A stretch of 64,000 nt of DNA. It comes from Acanthamoeba castellanii str. Neff (taxonomy: Eukaryota; Discosea; Longamoebia; Acanthamoebidae). Each line of letters starts with the position of its first letter. Within the stretch, counting starts at the first letter, position 1. The position numbers and the translations under genes were made by a program. The notes under the pieces are model-generated. The model was given only the letters and a program-made list of their open reading frames with translations. It did not search any database and was not told the origin of the DNA. This document shows, one piece after another, positions 1 to 13,265 of this stretch. The stretch is taken from contig NW_004457466.1 in assembly GCF_000313135.1 (NCBI RefSeq), forward strand, positions 432,717 through 496,716, given 5' to 3'.

Positions 1-2754
1 TCTTGAAGCCCTCCAGCGCCGCGCTCCGTTCCCGCATCGAACGGCCCGAATGCAGCGACGCGCACGAGTAGGCATGCTCGATGAGCGCTGTGATGCGCCA
101 AATTGAAAAGAGTTGACCAACCGATTGTCAAAGGACGGGCGCACTGGTGGTGGTGGTGGTGGTACCTCTCTTGCCCTTCTCCTTGCCGCCGAGGTCGTTG
201 AAGTAGGCCTCGAGGCAGTCCGCGTCCACCCGCGTTCGCACAAAGATGAGCGCCTGATCCATCTTGTGTGCGTCGATCACCTTGGCCACCAGGATGGGCT
301 GCGACACAGAAGACACACGAACGCACATGAGATGAGACGCATGGGGATGGTGATGTAATCGTTTCGCGTGTTGGTTTGTGTCAAACCTTGAGCAGTTTGA
401 CGGCCTGCGAGTAATGCAGCTCGTTGGTGGCGACGGTCTTCGTCGTCGGGTGCGAATCTGGCAAGGACGACATCAGCAACCGAACTCGACACACACGACA
501 CACACAGGCACGCCTACCTTTGGCGTGAATGCCGTCGGTCTTGGGCCGCTTGAGCGGGCTCACCCAAGAGTGGTCCTTGTCCGGGTCCGCCCACACAATG
601 GCGTGGTGCACCGTCTAGAGGTGAACAGGCCTCGTCAGCAACAGTAACGCGTCGTGTGGCGGTGTGTGTCGTGCGTGCCGTGCGTGTCGTGTGTGTGTGT
701 GGCATGTGCGTACCTCGGGTACGCTCTCCTTGCCCTTGAGGTCGACCCACGTCGGGAACTTGCAGATCTTCTGCGACATGTCGGTGATCTCGGGCGAGTG
801 CAGGGTGGCCGAGAACATGAGCACCTGCAGCCGGTGCACGGCCTTGGGCAGCTTCGAGTAGAGGTCACTGATAGCCGCCGCGTCTTCGGCCTGGGAGACC
901 AAGCGGTCGGCCTCATCCAACACAAAGAACCGCACGTCCGACAGGTCCACCTTGCCCGACTTAATGAGATCTGTCGCGCCATAGAATGTCGGCTTGCGAT
1001 CATAGCGCACACACCCACACGGACACGCACAACCGCACACACACGGACACGCACAGGGTGACGGGCGTTACCCATGAGCTTGCCCGGGGTGGCGGTGATG
1101 ATGTCGACACCGTGCTTGAGGGCGTTCAGGGCGGGCGGTACGGGCATGCCGCCCACGAGCAGAAGGATCTCCAGGCTGGGCGCCGTCAGGTGCTTCTTGA
1201 ACAGGCCCAACTGCTCGTGTGTCTGCTGCGCCAGCTCCCGCGTCGGCTCGATAATGATCGCCAACGGGCCACGTCTGCACTTACGCATGAGCGCCACGCC
1301 GGTGATGCATGAAAATTGATTAGTGTGTTGACGCACCCTTTGCGGCCGGCCGACCCAGCGGCGCCGAGCGTGGTCTCGGCGATGGGAGCCGCGGAGATGG
1401 GCTTGTAATCTCCCGGGTCGTATTTGAACGGCGAATGGCCAAAGTTGAACTCCATCTCCGCATTCTTGAGCACGACGGCTGTGGTAGGTCAAGGCAGTCG
1501 AGTCAGCATCGATCAACGGCTTGGTTAGTTGGTTGGTTGGTTGATTGATTGATTGTGGTGGGTAGGCGGGCGGGCGTGCATGGTACCGGGGTAGAAGGCG
1601 AAGCCGCGAGGCGGGATATCGAAGGCCTTGTCCAGCGAGCGTCCGTTCTTGGTGAAGTGGATGGTGCCCTCGTCGCAGTCGATGAAGCACCCGATCACGT
1701 CGTTCTTGCCGTAGGGTTCGCCGTACGTGTCGAACTGCCTCCTGTTGGACTTCTTGCCTGCACGACCATCGTTGTGGGCAGTGGCCCCAATGCCGCATCA
1801 GTGCCACGTCACAATGATTAGAGACGAAGCGCGAGTGTGTGCCTGTGCCGCCGAATCCGTAGCCGTGGGCGTCGGTGCCGAGATCCAGCGCAGCGGCCCT
1901 GGTGGACCAACCCACACGACAGAGACCCTCGTCGGTCACCTTTGCCTCGTAGTAGTACTTGCCTGGAGGCATGCCACACGCACCACCAATGTCAGCACGA
2001 CCGCACACGCACACGCACACGCACGCATAGCGCAGCTGGTGCACCTACCTGTGGTGACGCCCACGGTGGCGCGACAGCCACCCCACTGGAACTCGTCACG
2101 GGATTGGCACACGAGCCCGCGTGCATCCACCGCGACCCGCGCATCTCGGTCGTCAGGGCTCAGGGCTACCTTCGTGCCCACTGCGGTATTAAGGATTCAC
2201 ATCAAACAAAACGGGTCAACTTGCGTTTGCAGCGTTGTGAAGTTCGCTTGTGCACCGGTGCACGTACCGGCAGTGTCGGTGGAGGGAGATGAAGATGAAG
2301 ATGAAGATGAAGATGAGGAAGACGACGAGGTCTGGTGAGGCATGGCCGCTTCTCGCAGCACCTCGTGTACGATCTGCAGCACGGGCAGACCGAAAGCCTG
2401 CGCAACGTAGCAGCAACGCCACTACAATCAGAACCAAGCCGGCACACATGTAGTGCTTAGGGTGCGTGTGCAAGGCGAGTCGTACCCCCGTCTTGCCAGC
2501 TCCCGTCTCGGCAGCCTGCATGAACCAGGGCAGACATGCACAGATTTGAATGCAAAAAAGGATGGTATGAGTGCAACCGTGGCGATATAAGAAGGAGGGG
2601 CCTTAAAGAAGGTGCGTACGGCCATGACGTCGCCTCCGCCGAGGATGAGCGGGATAGCCTCAGCCTGGATGTCTGTGGGAAGAGTCCACCCCAGCTCCTC
2701 CACCGCCTTTATCAGCTCTGGCATCACTCCAAACTCTTCAAACGCCGCTGCCAT
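1..2754 (-). CDS. DDX1: DDX1-type DEAD-box RNA helicase with SPRY insert (C-terminus beyond window)
   Basis: ATP-dependent RNA helicase of the DDX1 family, which in animals acts in tRNA-ligase complexes, RNA transport and double-strand-break processing. The start at 2754 gives an N-terminus closely matching animal DDX1 ([19 protein letters not shown], then [18 protein letters not shown]). In order on the minus strand: motif I AETGAGKT (about 2510), a SPRY domain between motifs I and Ia (about 2180-1390, with [19 protein letters not shown]), motif Ia EPTRELAQQ (about 1240), TPGKLM, motif II VLDEAD (about 920), motif III SAT (about 810) and the start of the helicase C lobe ([13 protein letters not shown], about 250). 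The SPRY insert inside the first RecA lobe is diagnostic of DDX1. At least ten introns, several CA-rich. The gene leaves the window inside the second RecA lobe, so about 200 residues are missing. Confidence 0.95.
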
Positions 2755-2910
2755 CTTCTTGCTCTACGCTCAACACTCTTGCTCGAGCTACTCTTCCTTT
2801 GCACGTTACGTTCCTCTTTGCTTCTTGCTGCTACCCCCCCCCCGAAAAGCACAAAAAGAAAATAAAAAAGCAAGAACAGAGGAAAATAAATTTATTTATT
2901 ATTTATTTGC

Positions 2911-4097
2911 TCACTTGGCCTTGGTCTGTCTCTCGACGCTGTAGAGGGCGTTGAGGTGGTTGGCCACATAGGCCATGAGGGCGGAGAAGAGGCCGGAAGC
3001 GATCACGAGGTACCAGGATCCGACGTGGAGCTGCAGCTGCAGGAAGCTGTTGTGATGATGCATCGACGAGAGACACGAAGTGTGAGCGAGATGGGTCAAC
3101 AATGGAGGCCAAACGGGGAGTGATGATGGTACGGTACCTCACAGCGATCGGGAAGGCGAAGTAGAGAATGATCGCGTAGGCAGACATCTTGATGCTGGAG
3201 AGCGCGGTGTGCTCCTTGCGCGAGTGGGTGTACAGCCACACCAGCGTGGTGAGCGCAATCAGTCGCAACTGCATTGTGTGCGTCACGAAACGATGAGTAC
3301 AAGCATTGGTCTGAAGGCTTATGAGAGTTGTGGCTGATGCGCACCAAGCTGAAGTTGGCCTCAATGCTCATTTGGATGTACTCCCAGCTAAACTCAAGCT
3401 GGCGAGCGCCGATCCAGAGCGGAGCCAAGCGCATCAGAATGGACTCAGCCACGGCCCAGCCTGCAGCCAAAACAACGTTGGTCAGTGACAGGCGTGCGAA
3501 GGTGCAGCCCCAATGCCGCATTGGCCAGCGAGGGTGGTGTCAAGGTACCGAGGCCCACGCTCAGCACTCTGGCCTCACCGCCCACGGTCTTCTGGTTGAG
3601 GGCAAAGTAGATGCCCACCACGTCACCAGCGTTGACGAGCGCCTTCAACACCTCCTGTGCGTGCAGATGCAGCTGCGCCGGTGAGTCACCAAGACGAGCA
3701 GCACAGATTGGAGAGGCGAGGAGGAACGGACGTGAAGGATCTCGAACTGGCCCTCCTCGGACGCAGGCACCAGCGTTGCAAACAAGAGCAGCTGTAGAGA
3801 TCAAGAAGGGCGCAAGATGAAGATTAAGAAATACGAAATTTGACTGCCTTTCTATGTGGAGGGTTACCTTGATCGCTTGTGTTGCTACATAAATCAGAGC
3901 AGCGTACGCAACCGGGAAGAACGCATTGTACTCCGACCTGACGAAAGCAATGAAAGTAAAGCCGTGAATTAAAAATCGGGTGAGCTCGATCCCGATTTCA
4001 CTGTGGATTGCAAGCCGTACAACTTGCCGGCCTTGTAGAAGATAAACGAGGGTCCGAACGCCAGAAGGGCGCAGTTGGCGAAGTGCAGGAACGTCAT
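2911..4097 (-). CDS. TMEM147: TMEM147-like ER membrane protein
   Basis: Multi-pass ER membrane protein. In animals TMEM147 belongs to the Nicalin-NOMO-TMEM147 (back-of-Sec61) complex that aids biogenesis of multi-spanning proteins. The start at 4097 reads [20 protein letters not shown], parallel to the human N-terminus. Later exons give [39 protein letters not shown] and [19 protein letters not shown], the best-conserved block of the family. The last exon ends SVERQTKAK with its stop at 2911. About seven hydrophobic segments are visible across six or so exons. It is transcribed divergently from CWF19L2, 158 bp away, so a shared promoter is likely. Overall length fits the roughly 220-residue family. 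Confidence 0.92.
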
Positions 4098-4255
4098 GCT
4101 GCACCACTCTTCCGATTCGGCTGATTAATCCTCCACCTTTTCCTTTATTTTTTCATAACCTTTTCGTTAGCAAGGCCAGATTGTTATTCCTCCACCGCTG
4201 ATTGATCGGCACCGAACCTGAGCAGTTGAGATCTCGGTGCACTGAGGCTGTCGCG
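4098..4255. promoter_or_regulatory. Divergent intergenic region TMEM147 / CWF19L2
   Basis: 158 bp separate the two start codons. The strip holds T-rich stretches (about 4138-4165) but no TATA box or repeat that I can defend. It must contain both 5' leaders and both core promoters, so co-regulation is plausible (inference). Confidence 0.4.
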
Positions 4256-7200
4256 ATGGGCAAGGACCGCAAGAAGGACAAAAAGGACAAGAAATCGAAG
4301 AAGGATAAAAAAGATCGCAAGCACGACAAGAAGGAGCGCAAGCACAAGAAGGATAAGCACAATAAGAAGGAGGAAGAGGAGGAAGATGAATGGGTGGTCC
4401 GTACGCCGCCGGGTGTAGTGGTTCCACCACCGACGGCAGCAGCAACTGCCGCCGATGACCAATCCGATGATTTCCTGCTACGCACTCCCCCGCGAGCGTC
4501 GAACGACGATGCCGCCGCTGCAGCACACGATGACGACGACCCGTTGGCGGCTCTGCCAGTGCACAAGGCCCCCAGCCAGCGCGACGACGCCGGGCTGAGC
4601 TGGATGCTTCGTCCTCCTCCCCGTGCTGCACCCCGCCCCCCGCCCGAGCGTCCGGCTTCACCACCTCCCGACGTACCCGCCAAGGCACCTCCTCCCCACA
4701 ACCTTTGCTTGCCTCTTGCACTTCGCTACGCGCACGCTCGAAGTGGCTGCGAGCTGACTGCGAATGTGGGTGAGTGTGGGTTGCAGCCCAAGCCGCGAGA
4801 GCTCAACCCCTACTTGGCCGATGGTGGGTCTGGCGTGCCGACGGAAGAGGAGGGCACACGTGAGTTGAGCCCTTTTGCATTTTCTCCCGATGCACGTGGA
4901 AGTTGGCTTAACGGGTGTTTGTGTGGTGCAGGGCGAGGACGGCCGAGCTATATGGTGGGAGACGGTGGCAACAGCTGGCGAGCGCGCGCCGAGCGGAGAG
5001 CTCGCGAACGCGCACGAGAAGAGGGCACTGATCCATCCGCCCCTGCGCCGGTACTACGCCTCTCCTGCGGGGCACAGCGGACAGACTAGCACGTTGTGGA
5101 CTGACTCGTGCGTATGCCGCGTTTCCCAGACGGTGCCACCCGAGTCGGTCAGGCGAGACCCGTACGGAAGCCGCGATGGAGGACGAGGAGGCGCGTCTGG
5201 TGAGCGCGGGGGATGGCGAAAGCGCAACGACGACAACGCCCACGACGATCGACGGCGAGAAAGCGACAGCCGCCGTGGTGACCGTGATCGCGATGATCGC
5301 CGAGGCTCCGCCAACAACCACCACGATGATCACGACGACGGAGGTCACGTCTTCCGTACGCGCAAGAGGGAGCTCCCGCCCGCGCGGAGTGAAGACTCGC
5401 GCCGTCCCGCGCCCTCTGGTAGCGTACCCTCCGCCAGGTGCATGTACCCCTTACCCAAGTCTCATGTGTGTGTCGTATACGTGTGCGGTCGTGTGTGCGG
5501 TGTTGTCGTGTATTCGCACTGATGAGCAGAGGATCGAATGGAAGAGGCTGAGTCGACGATGCCGCCGCCAGCTGCACCACCGGCGGCCGCGCCTGCCCCG
5601 AGAGTCACGGAAGAGGAGGCGAACAAGATCCAGGCCCAGCTGCTCAAGGCCGAAATGATGGGCGACGAGGACCGGATACGCGAACTCAAGGGCAAGCTCG
5701 CGCAGCTGCGCGAGGCTCAGAAGGTGGTCGTGCTCTCAGGCCTGGGTACGTGTCTCCAGCACCACGTCACTCGCGTGCTGTTTTAACTCCGATTCCTTCT
5801 CCTGAGCACAGACCAACACGGCAGACCAGTGAACCTCCCGGTGTCGACCAACGTGGACGAGGCCCGACGCATGATGGCTGCCGAACGGGAGCAGGACGCG
5901 AGGTCGGGCAACCTCGACTGGGCTCGTTCCCTTGCACGCCACCAGGCCTACAGCGTACGCGCACGAACTATTTCTTTCTGTGTGCCTGCGCTCATTTCTC
6001 CCCCTTCGCTTCATCGTCATCAGGACGAGGACTTCGGCGAGGTCCACTTCGACCAGGAGGGAAGGAGCAAGAAGCGCCGACGTACCGGGGTGCCCGAGCG
6101 ATCGGAAGAGGATATGCGCCGCTCTCGGGCTATCGCTGGTACACTCCTTACTCAGCTGGCGGTGGTTGCTGTGCGTGTGCGTGGGTGTGTGTGCGGTGGT
6201 GCGTGATAACTGACTGTGCGCACGCACCCCGTAACGACCAGGCGAAGCGCAGGATCAGCGAATGCGGGAGAGCTGCACGTTCTGCCTGGACGAAGGCAAG
6301 CGGGTGGGCAAGCACCTGCTGCTCTCTGTCGGCGAGAAGTCCTACGTGTGCCTGCCGCACCGCGGTGCCCTGGTGCCCGATCACTGCCTCATCGTGCCGC
6401 TCGGCGTACGTCATGCCCCAACCCGTCATCAGCCATTCCCCTCCACTCACGCATGTGAGACATTTGCAGCACGCGGGAGCGAGCACGGCGTTGGAGACCG
6501 ACGTCTATCGGGAGATTGTCGATTTCCAGCGGGCGCTCGTGCGCATGTATGACCAGCAGGGCAAGGCCGCCATATTCTTTGAGACTGCTGCCATTGGCAA
6601 GAGGGTACGTACGCCCACCACGGGAGATCAACTTGTGATCCAGCGGACGAGGCTCATTTTCCTCCTCCTCTTCTTCTACTGCACCTGCAGGCCAAGCACA
6701 TGGTGATCCACTGCGTTCCGATGCCCAAGCGCGACGCTGCAGTCGCCCCGGGCTACTTCAAGAAGACCCTCTCCGACACCGGAAGCGAGTGGGGCCAACA
6801 CCGCAAGGTACTCCTTTCTCCTCGCCCCAACGGTCGTTCGACGCCGTTGATCGCTCATCGTACTCGCCCGTGGCCACGTTCTATTAAATGATATATATAT
6901 TTTTCTATGGTTACGTCAGATCATCGATACGACGGGCAAGGGCGTGCGGCGGGCCATCCCGAAGGAGTTCCCCTACTTCCACGTCCAGTTTCCCGACGGC
7001 ACCTCGTTCGGCCACGTCATCGAAGACGTCAAGGGCTTCCCCAAGGACCTGGGCAAGGAGGTGATCGCGGGCATTCTGGAGCTGGAGCCCGAGGCGGTCC
7101 GCGGCGCCCACGAGAGCTACGAGGCGCAGCGCAGCCGTGCCCAGGCCTTCCAGCGCACCTGGCGACCCTACGACCCCACCCGAGCCCAACGCGCCCCCAC

Positions 7201-7261
7201 CACACCCGTCTCCTCCGCTTCTTCCTCTTCTACAAGCAGCAGTGGTCAGCCGCCGGCGTGA
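4256..7261 (+). CDS. CWF19L2: CWF19L2/CwfJ-like spliceosome and lariat-debranching factor
   Basis: Homologue of CWF19L2 (yeast Drn1/Cwf19), which associates with late spliceosomes and the lariat debranching enzyme. The start at 4256 opens with a lysine-rich tract (MGKDRKKDKKDKKSKKDKK), typical of the family. A central coiled segment ends with RIRELKGKLAQLREAQK (about 5670-5720). The C-terminal CwfJ-type HIT-like domains begin at SCTFCLDEGKRVGKHLLL (about 6270), run through YVCLPHRGALVPDHCLIVPL with a HxH-containing block, and end with HVIEDVKGFPKDLGKEVI (about 7014). The final RTWRPYDPTRA matches the family C-terminus. The stop at 7261 follows a Ser-rich tail. About nine exons with GTAC-type donors. 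Confidence 0.93.
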
Positions 7262-7360
7262 GAGTGAGAATGGCTCTGCGTGCATAGTTTGGTAATAGAC
7301 CACACGTGACCTTCCTCATTTCCGGAGGAGGAGCGACGAGCGCTAACTCAAGTGCAGTGG

Positions 7361-9682
7361 ATGGTAATGATGGAGGCCAAATTGGCGTCGGGGAGGGCGA
7401 CGCGAAGTAGAGGGGAGGCGGCAGGCGGGAGACGAGCGAACGGACTCGTGGTCCTCTTCATTATTATCGGTCTTGCGATTCAGCTCGATGCTGTTGAACG
7501 ACCGCGCTCAATCGAGTACCACAACGGCGACCACAGCGATGTGGGCACCTTCATTCAATTCGGAGATGTGCACTATGACCAGGGTATGCCGCGCTAACAA
7601 GATGAAATTTGAGATGTCTTCTTTTTCACGATTAATCTGCGTTCATCATTAAAATTCGCAACTGCCCACAGATTACACAACACATGGCTCTACCGCACGC
7701 TACTGCCGCGGCGTCGTGCCGCCCCAACAGCAAAACGGTTGCCAACCCTACGGCACACCTCTGTCGGTTCGGCTCACACTCTTGTCGCACACGCCACACA
7801 CGCCTCACGCATGATCGAGCTGGCCTGCATTCCTGACGTACGCGGCAACTCTTTCCTTGGGCACACCACAGGGCGCAGACTCGCCACGCTCGCTCGTCGC
7901 TGAGGCGCTCAGCGAGTTGGGCAGCCTGGCCAACCAGCTGAAGCCCGACTTTATCCTGTGGTCGGGCGACACTGGTCGACACGGCGCCACCAGCCCCGAC
8001 GGTATGCCACCTCTTATTCGCGTGTGCGTCGTGTGTCTTATGCGTGTCGCTGATGTGATTGTTGGGAACCTCAACACAGACATCTACGCGGAGACGACCA
8101 TGGTGACGAGCCTCCTGCGCCAAGTCACCAACAACTACCCGTGGGTGCTCCCCGTGCTGGGGAACAACGATTGCTTCGACAATTGCGTCGGTGAGAAGGA
8201 GAACGACTCCATCACGCGCAACTTCACCCAGATCTGGAGCAGCTACCTCAAGCACGTCGACAGCGGCCAAGACTTCTTCCGTGGTGCGTGTCGTGTCGTG
8301 TCGCGTGTGCGTGCGTGCGTGCGTGTGCGCGTTGAACGTTAAATGGACGCACTGACTCGGTTGTGGTGATGGTGTGCCCTTGCCAGGCGGCTACATGTAC
8401 ACCAAGATCAGCAACCAACTGCTGGTGCTGTCGCTTAACACCATGTTCTGGACGCAGAGGAATTGTGCCCTCAACGACCAAACTTCCTGCGGTCTCCCGA
8501 ACTCGCCTGGTGCGTCGCATCATCACCCAGCTCCACAGGTTCACTGCGCGACACACTCGCTCATTCACGGATCTCTGACGTCTGCAGGCGCTGTTCAGTT
8601 CGAGTGGATGGAGAAGGTGGTGTCAGATCCTGCTCACAAGCACATGAATTTCATTCTCCACGGTCACATTCCACCGCTTGGTACTTCCCTCCCTCCTGGA
8701 ACGCACGTCCATACAACTGGTCTCCATTCGGCCCTCTGCTCGTGTTGGCCCGACGACTGACCATGCGCTTCACGCGTGATTGCGATAGCCGCGCCCTTGA
8801 ACGGCGACAAGGTGTTCTTCACCTCGTGCCTCGAGAAGTACCACAGCTTCACCAAAACCTACAAGGACCGCATCAAGGGTACCCGTCCCCTTTCATCTAC
8901 ACCACACGCACCTAACAAGATGCACGATGATCATCAGTCGACTGCGGCCTGATCCCCTCTTGTGGTTTGTGTCTTCAACAAATAGGGCACCTCTATGCGG
9001 ACAAGCACATCGATTCCTTCTACGTGATGCCCAACAACATCGGCACCGTCCTCGTCAACCCGGCGGTGGTGCCCCTCTTCAACACTGGTACGCGTGCGCA
9101 CTGGTTCTTGTAGGCCGCGCGCCACTCGACTCACGCTCACACGCTTACGAGGGTGGCAGGAATCCGAGTGTTCTCGTACGACAGGAAGACGGGCGACCTA
9201 TTGAACTACTGGCAGCACTACATCAACATCACCAAAGCCAACGACGGCGCCAAGCCGACGCTGGAGCTGGAGTACTCGCCGCTGTCGCCCTACCACGGCA
9301 GCGGCGGCGGCGGCGGCGGCGGCGGCGACCCTCCCGGCTACGGGCTCAAGGACCTGTCGCAGGCCTCGTGGGACTGGCTCGACAGCATGATCGTGGACAA
9401 CACCACCATGAAGCTCCTCTTCGAGCGATACTACTTCGTGTCCTACCCTGGTACGTACCTACATCGGTGCGACACACCTTGTTGCAGGTGGCGAGGCTGA
9501 CGTGTGTACGTGTGTGGTTGTGTTGTGTTGTGTTGTGTTGTGTTGTGTTGTGTGTGATGCGTGCAGTTGCGCTGCCGCGGGGCAACCGTGAGGAGGCGGT
9601 CGAGAAGCTGCTGCACGGCCAGTGGGAGGCCCACCGAAAGCGACAATCCACTTGCCACTGCTCGCCGTGGCCCACCTCTTGA
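7361..9682 (+). CDS. Endopolyphosphatase-like metallophosphoesterase, type II membrane anchor
   Basis: Calcineurin-like phosphoesterase closest in motif layout to PPN1 endopolyphosphatase and the acid-sphingomyelinase-like SMPDL3 branch. Start 7361 (ATG). Residues about 28-42 (LVVLFIIIGLAIQL) form an uncleaved signal anchor, the topology of vacuolar PPN1. Metal-binding motifs in order: FGDVHYD (about 7560), DFILWSGDTGRH (about 7950; the GD..RH form is PPN1-like), VLPVLGNNDCF (about 8150) and FILHGHIPPL (about 8650). A polyglycine run lies at 9301-9330. The last exon ends EKLLHGQWEAHRKRQS with its stop at 9682. Around eleven exons. Inferred role: acidocalcisome or lysosome-like polyphosphate or phosphodiester hydrolysis. 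Substrate cannot be settled from sequence. Confidence 0.85.
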
Positions 9683-9935
9683 CTCAGACACAATAACCAA
9701 CAATCTGCAGACCACGTTACGCAGTGCCAGGCGAGACGTTGCTTTTTTCGCACAGGTCCGCAAGGCCCAGGGTATTTTTGACTCTAAATTTTTGGGGTGA
9801 TGGAGACGAGCGCCCGGGGCTCGACGTCTCATCACCATCATCACGGTTTGGGTTGTGTTCTTCCTGCGAGCACAGCCAACTTCAAAACAGAAAACATAAT
9901 ATTTCAACGTTTAGTTCCACCCGGCAAGGGAGGCG

Positions 9936-12900
9936 ATGGAGAGCGCAGCCAAAGAGGCCGCGGCGGAGCACACAAAGAAATGGTTCGCACTCCAATTTAA
10001 TCGCTCCCCCCCCCCTCTCCCGGCCTTCTCTCTTCTTTCTCTTCGTGTCCGTCGTCTTCGCTCTTTTTTAAAGATCTAAAAATGGCGATCACACCCCTAA
10101 ACACAGGCTCCCACGCACCTTCGTGAAAAAGGAGGGAAGTACCGTCAGCCGTGAAGAGGCCTACCTGGCCTACCTGGCCGAATGCAAGGCCCACAACCTT
10201 GAACCCACCAACCGAGCGGCCCTCGGCAAGCTATTCAAGGTACGGCCCCACATGTGTTTTTGTGTTTGTGTGTGTGGCGCCTCCGGTCGAGTGTGTGTTT
10301 CCTCACACTGTGTTGGCACACTACTGTACAGCAACAATTTGGAAAGCTGAAGGCGCGGCGGTTGGGAAACCGCCAGAGGAACAAGATGCACTACAAGGAC
10401 TTGGAGTGGACACGCAACCTGGACCCGAACGACGCGACCCAACAGGGCTGTGATCAGCCCAGCACCTCACCTGGACCACGTGCCCACACATGGGTCATGG
10501 AACCGCTCTCCTTGGCCTCTGCGCCGCTGCCGCGGCCGCCTTCATCATCTTCGTCTCCGTTTCCGTCGTCATCAACGCAACCAGAGGGGCGAGTGGAGGT
10601 GATTGTCATCGGTGGCGAGGCCCCGGCGCGTCGACAGGCCTCCCACAGCGGCAAGAGAAAGAAGGTCCAGGCGATGCCGGCAACACGAAGAGCGGACGAA
10701 CACGCGGGCAGCCGCAGGAATATAGCTCCGATGGCGGTGATCGAGGTACTCTCTTCGCCGACCTTGTGCGAGGAGACCGGCGAGCCAGCGGCGGTGGTGG
10801 AGAACGAAGAGCGGCGCGTAGGAAGAAGAACGGGAGTCCACCAACTCCGCTTGGAGAACGAAGAAGAACGAATACGAGAGAGCGAGGGGCATCGTCGCTG
10901 GAGCACAGGTCACCATACAGAGCAGCAGGGAATGTCCGACCTGCTTCAGTACGTAGAGGAGGGGCATAGCGCCGCTCCGCTCCTCTCGGAGTCACATCGC
11001 CGCGAGCAGCTCGTGATCCAACGCAACTATGCCACCTATCACCGGTTCGTGAGCCAGGCGTTGCTGTCCGACGCTCACTTCGCCAAGATGAGAATCATCA
11101 TGGATTGCAGGTACGTACGGAGGACCTCCGCCTCAGCATTATTGCATATAAACGCTGATAAAGCTCGGTTCCAGTGCGACGTACAAGAGGGAGATGTGGA
11201 ACATCGTGCCTATGAATCCTGCGTGCGTCGACAACTCTTCGCTTACCCAACTTTTCAGCGCGCCGCACGACGACTACGCCGACGCTCAATCACTCTCCAC
11301 CTACATCATGCTCACCATGTGTACAGCACCTCTCCCTCTACGTCACCTTCTTTTTGATCTGCTCTCTTAGCACTTGTCATGCGCTTCATTTCTTAGCGGC
11401 ATTCATCGGTGGGCATATCAACACGTCGAGGGAGTTCTTCTACAAGGCGAGGGAGCACTTGGGTTACCTGTTCGATGAGACCAGCTACGACGTGGCGGCC
11501 GCGCTCGTGCCTCTCGCCTGGTGGGCTCGCTTCTACTCGACCAGCGCGGAGCAAGGGGAGAAGAAGCAGGTCTACTACGCCACCATCGGCCAGAAGATCT
11601 GCGAGTCCGTCGGCGCCATCAACGACGCTACTTACATGGGATTCATTCAGTACGACACACGCACACACGCCACGACACACACGATACACGACACATGCAG
11701 GACACAGCCGCACACAGACACGACACACAACGCGACACGCACGACAGCTGATGCATGTTTGTAGATTGGCAGCGATACAAGGAATGACCAGTCCAGTTGA
11801 GCTGATGGCCGAGGCGTCAAAGCAGCCGGCCTACCAGAAGCGAAACTGGCGCTTTGCTGCGAGTGACTTGGAACCACCGCACCACAACCCCGATCTCATT
11901 GTGCACTCGGACATGTGTAACATCCACGGCATCTTCCTCCAGCACTTCAACTACTGCATGACCGGTACGTTTTGCCCCCTCCCCTACACTGACCAAACAA
12001 ACACACACACACACACAACACCACCACCGCGCTCGACTGACGCACCGCATTGATTTCAGGTCGAACCAAGGAGAGCAAGCTCGTCTTCGTGAACCTGCTC
12101 GCCCAAACTGAGAAAATCATACGCACCCTGCGTAGGAAAAAGCTGGCCAATGAGAACACACTTCCCCAGCAGGTAATGTCAGTGTCCAGACCGTGTGCCG
12201 CGTTCTGTGTGCGGTCGTGGCCACGTGATTGATTCCGAGAGTATAACCCCACACACATTGCAGACCTTCAACATGATTCTCTCTCTTGCGATGAGCGTCC
12301 GTGCGGTGATCCACATGGTCTTGCAATCTCGCAGCCAACACGGAGCCGCCAAGTACGCCCTCCACATGCGCCCTGTTCCACGTGTGCGTGTGCGTGTGCG
12401 CTCAATTATTCACCAGACGGGTTGTGCCCCACAAAACGTCAGAGAGCTGGTGGAGCACATGATGGAAGTGAGCAAGCCGATGATGATCATCTGCCTACAC
12501 GAGCTGGCCTCCAACGACTTCCTGCTCATCAGGCTCATCATCGAAATCCTGGCCCAATACCGCGACAACGACGGCTGCGAGCTGCTGGAGAGCTTCCAAC
12601 GGAAGCTCGAGGACCACCGCGACTTCTATTGGATCGCCCGCACCTACGACCTGGCCGACGCCGCCATCGACCGCATCCGACGCGCCAGGGAACTCGCCCA
12701 GGCGTACCGCAGCCGGCTCTCGCCCTGGCACACCGCCGGCTCCTATACTGTCGGGGCTGGGCGCGTCGAGACCCAGCATCCACCCAGCGCCGCCTACGAC
12801 CCGGAGGTACACCAGGGCTACGGCGCAGGGGTGGTTGAAGTCACGGACCCGCCCGCCTACGCGCAGTCGCCAGGGCTGCCCACACTGCCTTCGCCGGCCG

Positions 12901-13265
12901 CGGCTGCCTGGCAGTCCGCAGCTCCGCCTGTGGCGCCGTTGATCGAGGAGGGGCTCCTCCTCGAGCCGCAGCCTGCCACTCCGCCTGTGGTGACGCTGTT
13001 CGTCGAGCTCTCCGCCGCATCGCAGCTGGCCGCTGTCCTCCCCGACTTCAACGAGTACTGTGAGGGCGATCTGGGCGCGGCGCCTATGCGCGAGTCGGAC
13101 GGTGGCACGTCGGCGTGTGATCGGCCTGAGAGCAAGCAGGGACCCTCCACCATGCCGCCTCTGCATCCGGATCTGGAGTACCGACCGCTCGGCGCGGACG
13201 TTCCGCTGTTCAGCCTTGACATGGACGAGAGCGAGGGGCAGTACCAGCCAGGCGCGGATATGTGA
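9936..13265 (+). CDS. RFX-family transcription factor, copy A
   Basis: Exon 1 (9936-9982) ends inside a Trp codon. Exon 2 (10107-10239, 133 nt) and exon 3 (from 10332) complete an RFX winged helix at about residues 16-86: the W..F block, the LAECKAHNLEPTNRAALGKLF helix and the wing with ARRLGNRQRNKMHY, matching the RRLG.R...K.HY signature of RFX1-like proteins that bind X-boxes. A Ser/Pro- and charge-rich spacer follows. A long helical C-terminal module (about 11020-12720) is shared with the neighbouring paralogue (AALVPLAWWARFYS, KICESVGAINDATY, HGIFLQHFNYCM). The tail (about 12780-13265) is Pro-rich and ends in an acidic LFSLDMDESEG segment that could activate transcription (inference). The stop is at 13263-13265. 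Confidence 0.9.

Noticed and set aside
635..2044. 469-codon open frame on the minus strand
   Set aside because: It crosses DDX1 introns and mixes frames. Only parts coincide with true DDX1 exons, the rest is intron and repeat translation.
12001..12022. CA repeats across many introns as possible telomeric or centromeric repeats
   Set aside because: Short, dispersed, intron-confined and variable in unit, so ordinary microsatellites.
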